DNA from: Collinsella sp. TM10-22
GTDB taxonomy: Bacteria > Actinomycetota > Coriobacteriia > Coriobacteriales > Coriobacteriaceae
Assembly (NCBI RefSeq): GCF_003466125.1
Contig: NZ_QSOC01000001.1
Coordinates: forward strand, 111,632 to 175,631
Reading direction: 5' to 3'
DNA: 64,000 nt
In this document: one piece after another, positions 6,999-15,100 of the stretch
How the letters are laid out: every line of letters begins with the position of its first letter
How positions within the stretch are numbered: position 1 is the first letter of the stretch
The notes under the pieces: generated by a model
What the model was told of the DNA's origin: nothing
The model's database searches: none
The model's input: only the letters and a program-made list of their open reading frames with translations
Made by a program: the position numbers and the translations under genes

Positions 6999-8099
6999 AT
7001 GCTTAAGCGTTTTACTGTTGATGGCTATAGGAATTTTTCGACTCCGGTTTCATTTAATTTCGCAGCTTCTCGCGATTACCAGTTTGCAGAAAATAACGTT
7101 AAAAACGGAACCGTGAAAACTGCACTTTTGATCGGCAGAAATGCGTCTGGTAAATCGAATTTCGGTTCAGCTTTATTCGACATTACACTCGGCTTTCCAA
7201 AGGCATTCGATTATTCTGACCAGGATGATCGTCTGTTTTTGAATGCTGACTGCGGGCGAGGTACGGCACAGTTCACCTATGTCTTTGAATTTGACGGTCG
7301 CGAAATCAATTACTGCTATGAGAAGACTTCTCCGACTACTTGGCTTCACGAGACCCTATTGATTGATGGGGAGCGAATTTTCGAATTCAATAATGCAAGC
7401 GGCGTTTTCGAAGAGAACCATCTTGAACGAATCGGTGCTGCTGGGATCAATTTTGAATTCTCCGATACCTCGTTGAGCCTTCTTTCATACATAACGAGCA
7501 GTCTTCCAACTAATGTTTTAGGCGTCTTGGCGGAGTTGCGCCGATTTGTCTCGCGCATGAGACTGATTCGCATGGATAGTTTTCGATTGAAAGGGTTTGA
7601 AACAAGAAAGGTAATCGACAAGATCATACGCGAGAACAAGGTCGCGGAATTCGAGTCATTTATTCGCAATTTTGGAGTCGATGAGTCCCTGATCGTTATT
7701 ATAGAGTCCGACGGCTTACCTGTTCTGTATTTCAATCATCCCATGCGATGCATCCCGTTTGTCGAGGCATGTTCTAGCGGTACAAGAACTCTGGTTAAGT
7801 TGTTCTCTGAGCTTGAGCTTAACGAGTCGGCCAGCTTTTTGTTCATAGATGAGTTTGACGCTTTTTGTCACTTTGAGATGGCAGAGAGCCTTTTGAAGCT
7901 CTTTGCTTCAAAGGCATCGTGTCAGATACTGTGCTCGACCCACAATACCTCGCTTGTTAAGAATGGCGTAATGAGGCCTGACTGCGTTTATCAAATCTCT
8001 GCAAAAGGGGGCATTCGAACTTTGGCCGATTCCACCGATCGCGAGTTGAGGCTTGGTAACAACATCGAGAAGCTCCTCCGTGCCGGAGAGTTTGACTAG
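6999..8099 (+). CDS. AAA15/OLD-like ABC-type ATPase of a two-gene defence-like pair
   Basis: This is a 366-residue SMC/ABC-class ATPase. It starts MLKRFTVDGYRNFS, the usual beta-strand opening of AAA15/AAA21 proteins. Walker A is GRNASGKS (residues 46-53), the signature SSGTRTLVKL lies about residue 260, Walker B is FLFIDEFDAF, and the H-loop is CSTHNT. No nuclease domain is visible, so the effector is probably the next gene, two bases downstream. Families with this layout include AbiL, RloA/RloB-like and other ATPase-plus-TOPRIM defence pairs; I cannot place it in one. The ATG at 6999 follows TAGGAGA within the large palindrome, implying tight control. GC is below that of the housekeeping genes. 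Confidence 0.75.
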   Translation: MLKRFTVDGYRNFSTPVSFNFAASRDYQFAENNVKNGTVKTALLIGRNASGKSNFGSALFDITLGFPKAFDYSDQDDRLFLNADCGRGTAQFTYVFEFDGREINYCYEKTSPTTWLHETLLIDGERIFEFNNASGVFEENHLERIGAAGINFEFSDTSLSLLSYITSSLPTNVLGVLAELRRFVSRMRLIRMDSFRLKGFETRKVIDKIIRENKVAEFESFIRNFGVDESLIVIIESDGLPVLYFNHPMRCIPFVEACSSGTRTLVKLFSELELNESASFLFIDEFDAFCHFEMAESLLKLFASKASCQILCSTHNTSLVKNGVMRPDCVYQISAKGGIRTLADSTDRELRLGNNIEKLLRAGEFD

Positions 8100-8101
8100 T
8101 C

Positions 8102-8920
8102 ATGAACAATGCGTCCGTAAAGAACGTCCTGCTCATTGTCGAAGGTGCTAAACGCGAGCCTCAGCTGATGGAGCGCATGTTTGATTCTTTTAGCCTCGCA
8201 GATGATCATCAAATTGTTCCTGTCGAGATTAATGTTCATGACTTTCTAGACAAGCTCTTTCAAGAATGCGGTTGCGATTTCGAGTCCATTGATCTTAAAT
8301 CCTTTGTCGCAGAGCTTCTTTCGGATAAAGATGATGCGGCCCAGCTTCTCGAATCCAGTTTTACAGACACCTTGCTTATATTTGACTTAGATCCTCAGGA
8401 CAATCGGCTCGATTTTAAGCGGCTTGAGCTAATGCAAGACTATTACTGCGACAGCACTGATATGGGTCAGCTATATCTAAGCTATCCATCGGTTGAAGCA
8501 TATCGTGATTTTGATTCCTCGAAGTTTTTCTCTCTGGATGATGCCCTTGTTCCTTCAGATGTGATTTTTGGCCAGCGATCTTACAAGGACTGGGTTGCCA
8601 GGAGGGGAGATTCGCCTGCGGATATTGGGCGTATTGATGGCTATACATTTGCTTGCATTATTGCCGTTCATGCCCTGAGGTCGCTATGGTTAACTAATGA
8701 ACAGGCGACGCAAAATGCAAACGAGTGTATGGCTGACTTAGCTGCGACTGTGGCGGACATCAATCATTCTGAACTTTTGCTCAACGAGATTGATCGTCTG
8801 AACAATGATTCATTTTGCGCATGCTGCACTTGTCTATTCTTTATTTCGAATTGGCCTAAGCGACTTAACGACGTTTTGAATAAGGCGATTAAGAGGGGTT
8901 TGGGTATTCGTTTGTTCTAA
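8102..8920 (+). CDS. TOPRIM/RloB-like partner of the ATPase
   Basis: This 272-residue protein is encoded two bases after the ATPase stop, so the two are surely co-transcribed. Near the N-terminus is VLLIVEGAKREPQLMERMF, with the conserved Glu-Gly of TOPRIM/RloB-type folds at residues 14-15. Further on come TLLIFDLDPQDNR (an Asp-x-Asp motif) and DMGQLYLSYPSVEAYRDF. The E...DxD order is what a TOPRIM-like metal site needs, but the fold assignment is inference. The C-terminal half is mostly helical and of unknown role. The pair likely senses and cleaves nucleic acid during infection, as other ATPase/TOPRIM pairs do. The stop at 8918-8920 directly abuts the interior of a broken VTC gene. Confidence 0.6.
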   Translation: MNNASVKNVLLIVEGAKREPQLMERMFDSFSLADDHQIVPVEINVHDFLDKLFQECGCDFESIDLKSFVAELLSDKDDAAQLLESSFTDTLLIFDLDPQDNRLDFKRLELMQDYYCDSTDMGQLYLSYPSVEAYRDFDSSKFFSLDDALVPSDVIFGQRSYKDWVARRGDSPADIGRIDGYTFACIIAVHALRSLWLTNEQATQNANECMADLAATVADINHSELLLNEIDRLNNDSFCACCTCLFFISNWPKRLNDVLNKAIKRGLGIRLF

Positions 8921-9171
8921 ATCTATAACGGCAGCGACAAGGTGATTAAGCTCGAGCGCAAAAAGAAGTACGGCAGCTGGATCTACAAGGAGGACGCGCC
9001 ACTTACACGCGGTGAGTTTGAGCAGATTCTGGCTGGCGACTACGGCTTTTTGCTGAGGAGCCCCTATCCGCTCTGTCGCGAGTTCTACATCGAGTGCATC
9101 TACAACATGATGCGCCCGTGGGCCATCGTGGACTATGAGCGTGAGCCGTGGGTGATGGACGAAGGTACCGT
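8921..9171 (+). pseudogene. internal fragment of a VTC-domain polyphosphate polymerase gene
   Basis: From the base after the preceding stop, the frame reads IYNGSDKVIKLERKKKYGSW, then IYKEDAPLTRGEFEQIL and REFYIECIYNMMRPWAIVDY. This is the middle of a bacterial VTC-domain protein, with the basic strand residues (KLERKKK) that bind polyphosphate in the family. The N-terminal part is absent. The C-terminal part stops at VMDEGTV, where the frame passes into a DUF4956 gene through a shared GGTACCGT (9164-9171). A GTG at 8942 could start translation, but the product would be non-functional. Confidence 0.7.
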
Positions 9172-9585
9172 GCTCTGTCTATTGTCCGCTACCGCACGGC
9201 GGTCAAGGACCCGCTCGACCTGCTGTATCTGTTTTGGGCCATTACCACGGGCATTACGGCGGGTGCCGGCATGTATGCGCTCGTGGGGCTCACGGCGGTG
9301 GTGATTGTGGTGATGATTGCCGGCTTTGCGAGCCACCAGGACAAGGCGCGCGTGTACATGATGGTCATCCACTACACGGGCCAGACCGCCGGCGACGACA
9401 TTGTGCGCGCCTTTGGCCGCACCAAGTTCACCGTCAAGTCCAAGATCATGCGCGGTGACAAGGTCGAGATGGCCGTCGAGGTGTTCTCGGACGGCGTTGA
9501 TATGCCCTATGCCGACGCCATCCGCGCGCTCGACGGCGTGGAAGACCTGACGCTCATCAAGTACAACGGCGAGTACCACGGCTAA
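9162..9585 (+). pseudogene. C-terminal part of a DUF4956 membrane protein gene
   Basis: In the frame one base off from the VTC fragment the sequence reads RRYRALSIVRYRTAVKDPLD, then a strongly hydrophobic stretch (LLYLFWAITTGITAGAGMYA and VVIVVMIAGF), and a soluble tail ending YNGEYHG. This is the C-terminal half of a DUF4956 protein. Such genes usually stand beside a VTC gene and are thought to work with it. The N-terminal membrane segments are missing. A frame can start at a GTG at 9148, but no good ribosome binding site is seen. It is a deletion remnant fused to the VTC fragment. Confidence 0.65.
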
Positions 9586-9590
9586 CTATT

Positions 9591-9614
9591 TCCGGCGTTC
9601 TACCGAACGCCGGA
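9591..9614. repeat. hairpin repeat with TACC loop (copy 1)
   Basis: A 10-bp perfect stem (TCCGGCGTTC / GAACGCCGGA) encloses the loop TACC. The following GGTCGACGCTGCGCG at 9617-9631 is nearly repeated after the related hairpin at 58751-58780. Lacking a T-run, it is more like an intergenic repeat than a simple terminator. Confidence 0.6.
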
Positions 9615-9654
9615 CCGGTCGACGCTGCGCGAACATCTGCCGGGCGATCTGCCG

Positions 9655-9701
9655 CTCAAACCGTCGCTCGCGTACATAAAGTACGCTTCGCTCCTCTTTC
9701 G
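9655..9701. repeat. 46-47-base dispersed repeat (copy 1)
   Basis: The segment starting CTCAAACCGTCGCTCGCGTA and ending CGCTCCTCTTTCG is almost identical to 17281-17326. Both lie downstream of gene ends and contain an internal GCGTAC...GTACGC inverted repeat. This explains the noncoding stretch between the DUF4956 remnant and scrR. Confidence 0.65.
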
Positions 9702-9794
9702 CGGCACCTCGCCACGGCAGCTGCCCGCTCGCTGACGTTTGCTCGACCTGAGTGGGCCGATTTGGTTCGCATGCCGTCTTCACGGGTATTATGG

Positions 9795-9808
9795 TGAAAG
9801 CGATTTCA
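9795..9808. promoter_or_regulatory. probable ScrR operator upstream of scrR
   Basis: TGAAAGCGATTTCA is a palindromic LacI-family site (TGAAA/TTTCA half sites around a CG centre), 16 bases before the scrR start. A second, similar site (TGAAAACGATTACA) lies before scrA, which suggests autoregulation and operon control by the same repressor. Confidence 0.65.
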
Positions 9809-9823
9809 ACGACAGGGGTACTC

Positions 9824-10804
9824 GTGGTAAAGATGAAAGATGTGGCCGAGCTGGCCGGCGTTTCGAGCGCCGCCGTCTCGCGCTACCTCAACGGTGGCTA
9901 CATATCGACGGACAAGGGCGAGCGCATTAAGCAGGCGATTGAGCTGACCGGATACGTGCGGTCCAGCCAGGCTCGCGCGCTGCGCACCGGTTCCACCAAG
10001 CTCATCGGCGTCATCGTACCTAAGATTAACTCGGAATCCGTGAGCCGCATTACCGCCGGCATTGGCCAGGTGCTCGGTCGCCGTGGCTACCAGATGCTGC
10101 TTGCCAATACCGACAACGCTGCCGATCGCGAGCTCGAATACCTCGATTTATTCCAAAACCACCCGGTCGATGGCATTGTGCTGGTGGCAACCATGATTAC
10201 CGACGAGCATCGCCGGGCGATTGAGTCGTGCCGCGTGCCCATCGTGCTGATCGGTCAGAATGTTGAGGGCGCGGCGTGCGTCTATCACGACGATTACGAG
10301 GCCGCCTTTGAGCTGGGTCATGCGCTTGCGGGTCGCGTGGATGGCAAGATTGCCTACATTGGAGTTACCGAGGAGGACCGCGCTGCTGGCTATGACCGCC
10401 GTCGCGGTTTTGAGGCCGGCTTGCGCGCCGCGGGCGTGGCGCTTGATCCGAGCCTGATTCGCCAGGGGTCTTTTACGCTCGACTCGGGCTATGGTGCGGC
10501 GCGTGAACTGCTTTCCGTCGCTCCCGATGTTTCGTTTATCGCCTGCGCGACCGACACCATGGCGGCGGGTGCGCTGCGTGCCATCGATGAGGTTCGCGGC
10601 GTGGGCGAGGGCATGCACCGCGTAAGCGGTTTTGGTGACAACGCGTTTTTGCGCGCGCTGACGGGCGGCATTCCCACCGTGCACTATGGCTACCTGACCA
10701 GTGGCGTCGAGGCGACCAATATGTTGCTCAACACGCTCGATGGCGTGGAGGGGGAGAGCGGTCTCAAGACGCTCAAGCTCGGCCATCAGCTTATGAATGT
10801 CTAG
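9824..10804 (+). CDS. scrR: LacI-family transcriptional repressor, probably of sucrose genes
   Basis: This 326-residue regulator has an N-terminal helix-turn-helix (MKDVAELAGVSSAAVSRYLN) with the LacI-family YLN hinge start. The periplasmic-binding-protein-like effector domain follows: LIGVIVPKINSESVSRITAG, HPVDGIVLV, then ACATDTMAAGALRAI. The GTG at 9824 is preferred because AGGGG ends five bases before it and it places the DNA-binding domain at the N-terminus; upstream in-frame ATGs would add unneeded residues and overlap the operator. The gene is directly upstream of a sucrose PTS transporter and a GH32 hydrolase, so the effector is probably sucrose-6-phosphate or fructose. Palindromic sites in front of it and of scrA fit self-repression. 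Confidence 0.85.
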   Translation: MVKMKDVAELAGVSSAAVSRYLNGGYISTDKGERIKQAIELTGYVRSSQARALRTGSTKLIGVIVPKINSESVSRITAGIGQVLGRRGYQMLLANTDNAADRELEYLDLFQNHPVDGIVLVATMITDEHRRAIESCRVPIVLIGQNVEGAACVYHDDYEAAFELGHALAGRVDGKIAYIGVTEEDRAAGYDRRRGFEAGLRAAGVALDPSLIRQGSFTLDSGYGAARELLSVAPDVSFIACATDTMAAGALRAIDEVRGVGEGMHRVSGFGDNAFLRALTGGIPTVHYGYLTSGVEATNMLLNTLDGVEGESGLKTLKLGHQLMNV

Positions 10805-10892
10805 GTTTTGGGCACGTCTGTCTGCCTCTGAGTCGCCTGTTTTTGCCTTAAAACTACCTTTCGCCGGCTTTTTCCTACCGTTCACCCTATTA

Positions 10893-10906
10893 TGAAAACG
10901 ATTACA
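10893..10906. promoter_or_regulatory. probable ScrR operator upstream of scrA
   Basis: TGAAAACGATTACA matches the operator before scrR at 10 of 14 positions, including the central CGATT. It lies just before TATAAG (10908-10913), a good -10 candidate, so a bound repressor would block transcription of scrA. Confidence 0.6.
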
Positions 10907-10962
10907 GTATAAGTGTCAAAGATGGCCGGGTGCGAATGCACCCGTTGGAGGAAAGGGAAGTC

Positions 10963-12363
10963 ATGGACTACCGCAAATCAGCCCAAGAGGTGCTCGACAA
11001 CGTCGGTGGCGCCGACAACGTTGTTTCGGCCGCGCACTGCGCTACGCGTCTTCGCCTGGTGATCGCCGATAACGCCAAGGTTAACAAGGGGGCCATCGAG
11101 AACGTCGACGGCGCCAAGGGCGTCTTTGAGGCTCAGGGCCAGCTTCAGATTATTTTTGGCACCGGCACTGTCAACAAGGTCTACGAGGAGTTCATCGCGC
11201 TTAGTGGCGTCGAGGCTGCCACCAAGGCCGAGGTCAAGGAGGCCGCGGCGCAGCAGCAGAACATCTTTATGCGCGCCATTAAGGTACTCGGCGACGTCTT
11301 TGTCCCCATCATCCCCGCCATCGTGGCTTCGGGCCTGCTGCTGGGAATCATGAGCGCCCTCAACTTTATGGCCTCCAACGGCTTTATCGCGCTCGACACC
11401 AATAACTTTATCTACAAGATCGCCGACCTGGTCTCGGGAACGTCCTTCGGCATTCTGCAGATCCTGATCGGCTACTCCGCCGCCAAGGCCTTTGGCGCCA
11501 ACCCGTACCTGGGTGCCGTCGTCGGCGGTGCGTTCATCAACTCCTCGCTGCAGAGCGCCTACACGGTTGCCTCCGAGGGCGTGCAGACCATGGTCACCGT
11601 CATCCCCGGCGTGTACAGCTTTGAGTGGGTCGGCTATCAGGGCCATGTGATTCCCATCGTTATCGCCTGCGCCATTCTCGCCTTCCTCGAGAAGCGTCTC
11701 CACAAGGTTGTCCCCGAGATGTTCGACCTCTTTGTGACCCCGCTTGTCTCGGTGTTCGTGACCGTGCTCGTGACGCTCGTTGCCGTCGGCCCCATCTTTG
11801 TTTGGGCCGAGAACGCCATCCTCGGTCTGATCCAGACCCTGCTGACCCTGCCCTTCGGCATCGGTTCCTTTATCGTCGGCCTGTTCTATGCCCCCACGGT
11901 CGTTACCGGTATCCACCAGATGTACACCGCCATCGACCTGGGCCAGCTCGCCCAGTACGGCGTGACCTACTGGCTGCCCATCGCTAGCGCTGCCAATATC
12001 GCCCAGGGTGGCGCCGCGCTTGCCGTTGCCTTTAAGACCCGCGATGCCAAGATCAAGGGCCTGGCGCTTCCTTCGGCTCTGTCCGCCTTTATGGGCATTA
12101 CCGAGCCTGCCATCTTTGGTGTGAACCTGCGCTTCTTTAAGCCCTTCATCGCCGGCTGCATCGGCGGCGGCTGCGGTGCCCTGGTTTGCGCGCTCACCTC
12201 GCTGGCTGCCTCCGGCACGGGCGTTACCGGTATCTTCGGTATCCTGCTGTGCCTGGCCCAGCCCGTGCAGTACGCGATCATGTTTGCGGTCGCCGCGCTG
12301 GTTTCCTTTGGCGTCTCGTTTGTCCTGTACAAGGACGAGCCCAAGGCTTCCGAGCAGGCCTAA
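10963..12363 (+). CDS. scrA: sucrose-type PTS transporter, EIIBC
   Basis: This 466-residue protein imports sucrose with phosphorylation to sucrose-6-phosphate. The EIIB domain comes first, with the phosphorylated Cys at residue 26 in SAAHCATRLRL. The EIIC domain (about 110-460) has ten or so membrane segments and the substrate motif GITEPAIFGVNLRF. There is no EIIA domain, so phosphate must come from a separate EIIA encoded elsewhere, as in many ScrA proteins. The ATG at 10963 follows GGAGGAAAGGGA. The sucrose preference rests on the neighbouring GH32 hydrolase; trehalose and beta-glucoside EIIBCs are related. Expression is likely under ScrR through the site at 10893-10906. Confidence 0.85.
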   Translation: MDYRKSAQEVLDNVGGADNVVSAAHCATRLRLVIADNAKVNKGAIENVDGAKGVFEAQGQLQIIFGTGTVNKVYEEFIALSGVEAATKAEVKEAAAQQQNIFMRAIKVLGDVFVPIIPAIVASGLLLGIMSALNFMASNGFIALDTNNFIYKIADLVSGTSFGILQILIGYSAAKAFGANPYLGAVVGGAFINSSLQSAYTVASEGVQTMVTVIPGVYSFEWVGYQGHVIPIVIACAILAFLEKRLHKVVPEMFDLFVTPLVSVFVTVLVTLVAVGPIFVWAENAILGLIQTLLTLPFGIGSFIVGLFYAPTVVTGIHQMYTAIDLGQLAQYGVTYWLPIASAANIAQGGAALAVAFKTRDAKIKGLALPSALSAFMGITEPAIFGVNLRFFKPFIAGCIGGGCGALVCALTSLAASGTGVTGIFGILLCLAQPVQYAIMFAVAALVSFGVSFVLYKDEPKASEQA

Positions 12364-12383
12364 GGGCTTTTGATTGAGGGGGT

Positions 12384-12412
12384 GCCCGCGGGTTGTATGC
12401 TCGCGGGCGTTT
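12384..12412 (+). terminator. hairpin between scrA and scrB
   Basis: GCCCGCG and CGCGGGC form a 7-bp stem with an 11-base loop, followed by GTTTCC. The T-run is poor, so it may be a partial terminator or an mRNA-stabilising hairpin that lowers scrB expression relative to scrA. Confidence 0.45.
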
Positions 12413-12470
12413 CCATCATTTGGCGCCGATCTCTGGTGCCTTGTAACTTTCGATCCGTTAGGACTTTGAT

Positions 12471-14012
12471 ATGTCTAATGCACTTGGTCGCGACCTTGCA
12501 AAGCTGGTTGCCGCTGTTGACGCTGCCGCCTCTGAGTGCGGTCATGGCGCGTATGGCCAGCACTTCCATATTATGCCGCCGGCGGGTTGGCTCAATGACC
12601 CCAACGGTCTTTGCCAAGCGGGCGGCGTGTTCCACGCTTATTTTCAATATGCGCCGTTTGATGTCGAGGGTGGCGTTAAGGTCTGGGGTCATGCGACGAG
12701 CCGCGACCTTATGACGTGGGACTACGTTGGCGCCCCGCTGCTGCCCGACGAGCCGTTCGATTGCCATGGCGTGTATTCGGGCTCCGCGCTTGCTGAGGAC
12801 GGCCGCATTCGCGTGCTGTACACGGGCAACGTTAAGCTTTCCGATGCAGACGGCACGTACGACTACGTCAATACCGGTCGACGAGCCGATACTGTTTATG
12901 TCGAGAGCATTGATGGTCTTGCCGGTCGGGAGTTCAGCCAAAAGCGCGTGGTGCTGGCGTCCGATGATTATCCCGAGGATTTGACCTGCCACGTGCGCGA
13001 TCCCAAGGTGTGGCGTGACGCGGACGGGCGTTATCACATGGTGCTGGGCGCCCGTCGTCGCGTGGATGGACCGCATATCGAAAGCCATTTTTGTGCGATG
13101 CACGGCGAGGGTGCCGGGCGCGATGTGGGCGAGATCCTGGTGTATGGCTCGGCCGATATGTTGAGCTGGGAACTCGAGAGCCGTGTGTCTACGCCCGAGC
13201 GTTTTGGCTTTATGTGGGAGTGCCCGGGATACCTTGAGCTTGAGGCGGATGGCGGTGCGCCGGCGAAGTGGCTGTCCTTCTCTCCCCAGGGGCTCGAAGG
13301 CGGTCGTTGGGACCGCGGCAACGTATACGCTGCTGGCTACATGCCTGTAACAGGCGACATTACCGGCGGCGACGGTGCCTATGAGCTGGGCGAGTTCCGC
13401 CTGTGGGACGCCGGTTTTGACTTCTATGCTCCGCAGGAGTTCACGGCCGAGGACGGTCGCCACATGCTGATCGGCTGGATGGGCATGCCCGATGAGCCGA
13501 CCTATGGCAACGCGCCCACCGTGGTGTGCGGCTGGCAGCACTGCATGACGGTGCCGCGTGAGCTTACAGCCGGTGCCGGCGGCGTGGTGCTGCAGCAGCC
13601 GGCGCGCGAGATCGAGCGCCATTATGCCTCGGTGCGTGTGGGGGTGGGCTCGTTAGAGGTTGCCGGCGATACCTGCTTTGACGTTGTTGTCGACGGTGTC
13701 AACGACGCGTTTACCGCGACCGTTGATGACGAGCTGAAGCTGGCGTTTGTGCCCGCCGAGGGCGAGCTGCCCGCGCGCTTTGAGATGCGATTTGCCGATG
13801 AAGGCCGCGCTTCTGCCGGCTGCGGTCGTACCGTGCGCTGGGAGCCCGTCGACGAGGTTCGTAACGTGCGCGTTGTTGGCGATGTCTCGTCGGTCGAGGT
13901 GTTTGTGAACGATGGCGCGCTCGTGTTTTCGACACGCATCTATCCCGAGGCCTATGGCGTGACCGTTGACGCTCCGGGTGCGAGCGTGAACTATCACACG
14001 CTCATCATCTAG
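12471..14012 (+). CDS. scrB: sucrose-6-phosphate hydrolase (GH32)
   Basis: This 513-residue cytoplasmic glycoside hydrolase family 32 enzyme splits sucrose-6-phosphate into glucose-6-phosphate and fructose. The catalytic nucleophile motif WLNDPNG is at about residue 40, the transition-state Asp lies in VRDPKVW, and the acid/base Glu in MWECPGYLEL. A C-terminal beta-sandwich follows after about residue 380. The ATG at 12471 has TTAGGA upstream at suitable spacing. It follows scrA by 107 bases and probably shares its transcript, although the hairpin at 12384 may reduce read-through. Length is typical of ScrB. A secreted inverting invertase is less likely because no signal peptide is present. 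Confidence 0.88.
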   Translation: MSNALGRDLAKLVAAVDAAASECGHGAYGQHFHIMPPAGWLNDPNGLCQAGGVFHAYFQYAPFDVEGGVKVWGHATSRDLMTWDYVGAPLLPDEPFDCHGVYSGSALAEDGRIRVLYTGNVKLSDADGTYDYVNTGRRADTVYVESIDGLAGREFSQKRVVLASDDYPEDLTCHVRDPKVWRDADGRYHMVLGARRRVDGPHIESHFCAMHGEGAGRDVGEILVYGSADMLSWELESRVSTPERFGFMWECPGYLELEADGGAPAKWLSFSPQGLEGGRWDRGNVYAAGYMPVTGDITGGDGAYELGEFRLWDAGFDFYAPQEFTAEDGRHMLIGWMGMPDEPTYGNAPTVVCGWQHCMTVPRELTAGAGGVVLQQPAREIERHYASVRVGVGSLEVAGDTCFDVVVDGVNDAFTATVDDELKLAFVPAEGELPARFEMRFADEGRASAGCGRTVRWEPVDEVRNVRVVGDVSSVEVFVNDGALVFSTRIYPEAYGVTVDAPGASVNYHTLII

Positions 14013-14050
14013 GTGATTCGTCTCATATCGGCGCTATACTGCAGCCGTTG

Positions 14051-14090
14051 CCCACGATGCGGGGAACACCCGCAGCGTGGGTTTTTGTTT
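14051..14090 (+). terminator. intrinsic terminator after scrB
   Basis: CCCACGATGCGGG and CCCGCAGCGTGGG pair around a short loop and are followed by TTTTTGTTTT. It ends the sucrose transcript and lies just before the ribosome binding site of the next gene, which may therefore have its own promoter within 14013-14045. Confidence 0.75.
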
Positions 14091-14107
14091 TGAGGGGACG
14101 GTGCCGT

Positions 14108-15100
14108 ATGGGCGTACAGCAGCTAGAAGAGGCCTGGGTTTTGAGGACCGGCGCGCGTGAAGCGCGGTTGCTCACGGCCTCGCATGTGCCAGCAGCGTTG
14201 TCGCAATTGGGGATTGTGCGCCCCGGTGACCGCCTAGTTGCGTTTGCCGATGACTTTGTCGATGCGTTTGCGCACGGCTTTGATGCCCTCAACGTGGCTA
14301 TGGTGGGGGAGCTGTCGGTTGCAGCGTTTGCTGCTGCGTCCGTGGGTTTTGACGCTTCGTTTGATGTCGCGGGCCCGCATCTGTGGTGGTTCGTTAACTC
14401 CATTGGCGGGTTTGGCCTGCGCGTGCCCGATCTTCGTGCTCTGGGCCGCGCGGCTCGCGAAGCCCGCGCGCTGCTTGTTGTAGATAACACCGTGGCGTCT
14501 GCTTTTGGCTGCGATCCGCTGCGGCTGGGTGCTGCGCTGTCGCTCGAGGCGCTCGATCGCGTGTGCGCCGGCAAAGCTCCGCGCAAGCTCGTTGCCGCTT
14601 CGGTGGCGCGTTCGCAGCTCAAGCGCCATCGTGTGGATGCTGCTGCCGAGTGCGCACATGCCCTGCTTGAGGGCTGCGGCTTGGCTAAGCTTGATTTGCC
14701 TGCTGACGAGGCCGATGTGCTGGAGCGTGGGCTTTCCTCGCTCGACGCTCGCATTCAGGCTCACTTCGATCGCGCCCGTGCGCTGGCCGAGTACTTGGCC
14801 GCAAACGAGATGGTGCGCAACTTGCGCTATCCCGGGCTAACCTCGCATCCCGACCATGCGGTTGCAACGGGAATCCTCGAACACGGCTTTGGTCCGGCAG
14901 TCGAGTTTGACCTTATCGACCGTACGGCTGGCGAGCTATTCGATGCCTTGCCGGGGGAGTTTCGCACATCGCCTGCCGGCGGCGCCGCGACGCGCCTTTC
15001 TGCTCCACGCGGCAAGCAGGGGAGTACCATCTGCCTTTTCGCCGGCATCGACGATCCTCTGGCAGTAGCGGCCACCCTAGACCACGCCCTCCGCAAGTAG
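14108..15100 (+). CDS. Cys/Met-metabolism PLP-fold protein, apparently lacking the catalytic Lys
   Basis: This 330-residue protein has the fold of cystathionine synthases and lyases. It has ALLVVDNTVASAFGCDPLRL (the Asp that holds the PLP ring), then VRNLRYPGLTSHPDHAVA and a C-terminal domain ending with STICLFAGIDDPLAVAATL. In normal members the next block after the DNT motif is S-x-T-K-Y-x-x-G-H, which carries the Schiff-base Lys. Here the aligned stretch reads LSLEALDRVCAGKAPRKL, with no Lys at that position and no Gly-His. The enzyme may be inactive or have a changed role; a shifted Lys (AGK) cannot be excluded. The ATG at 14108 follows GAGGGGACGG. The gene ends inside a large inverted repeat. 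Confidence 0.6.
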   Translation: MGVQQLEEAWVLRTGAREARLLTASHVPAALSQLGIVRPGDRLVAFADDFVDAFAHGFDALNVAMVGELSVAAFAAASVGFDASFDVAGPHLWWFVNSIGGFGLRVPDLRALGRAAREARALLVVDNTVASAFGCDPLRLGAALSLEALDRVCAGKAPRKLVAASVARSQLKRHRVDAAAECAHALLEGCGLAKLDLPADEADVLERGLSSLDARIQAHFDRARALAEYLAANEMVRNLRYPGLTSHPDHAVATGILEHGFGPAVEFDLIDRTAGELFDALPGEFRTSPAGGAATRLSAPRGKQGSTICLFAGIDDPLAVAATLDHALRK

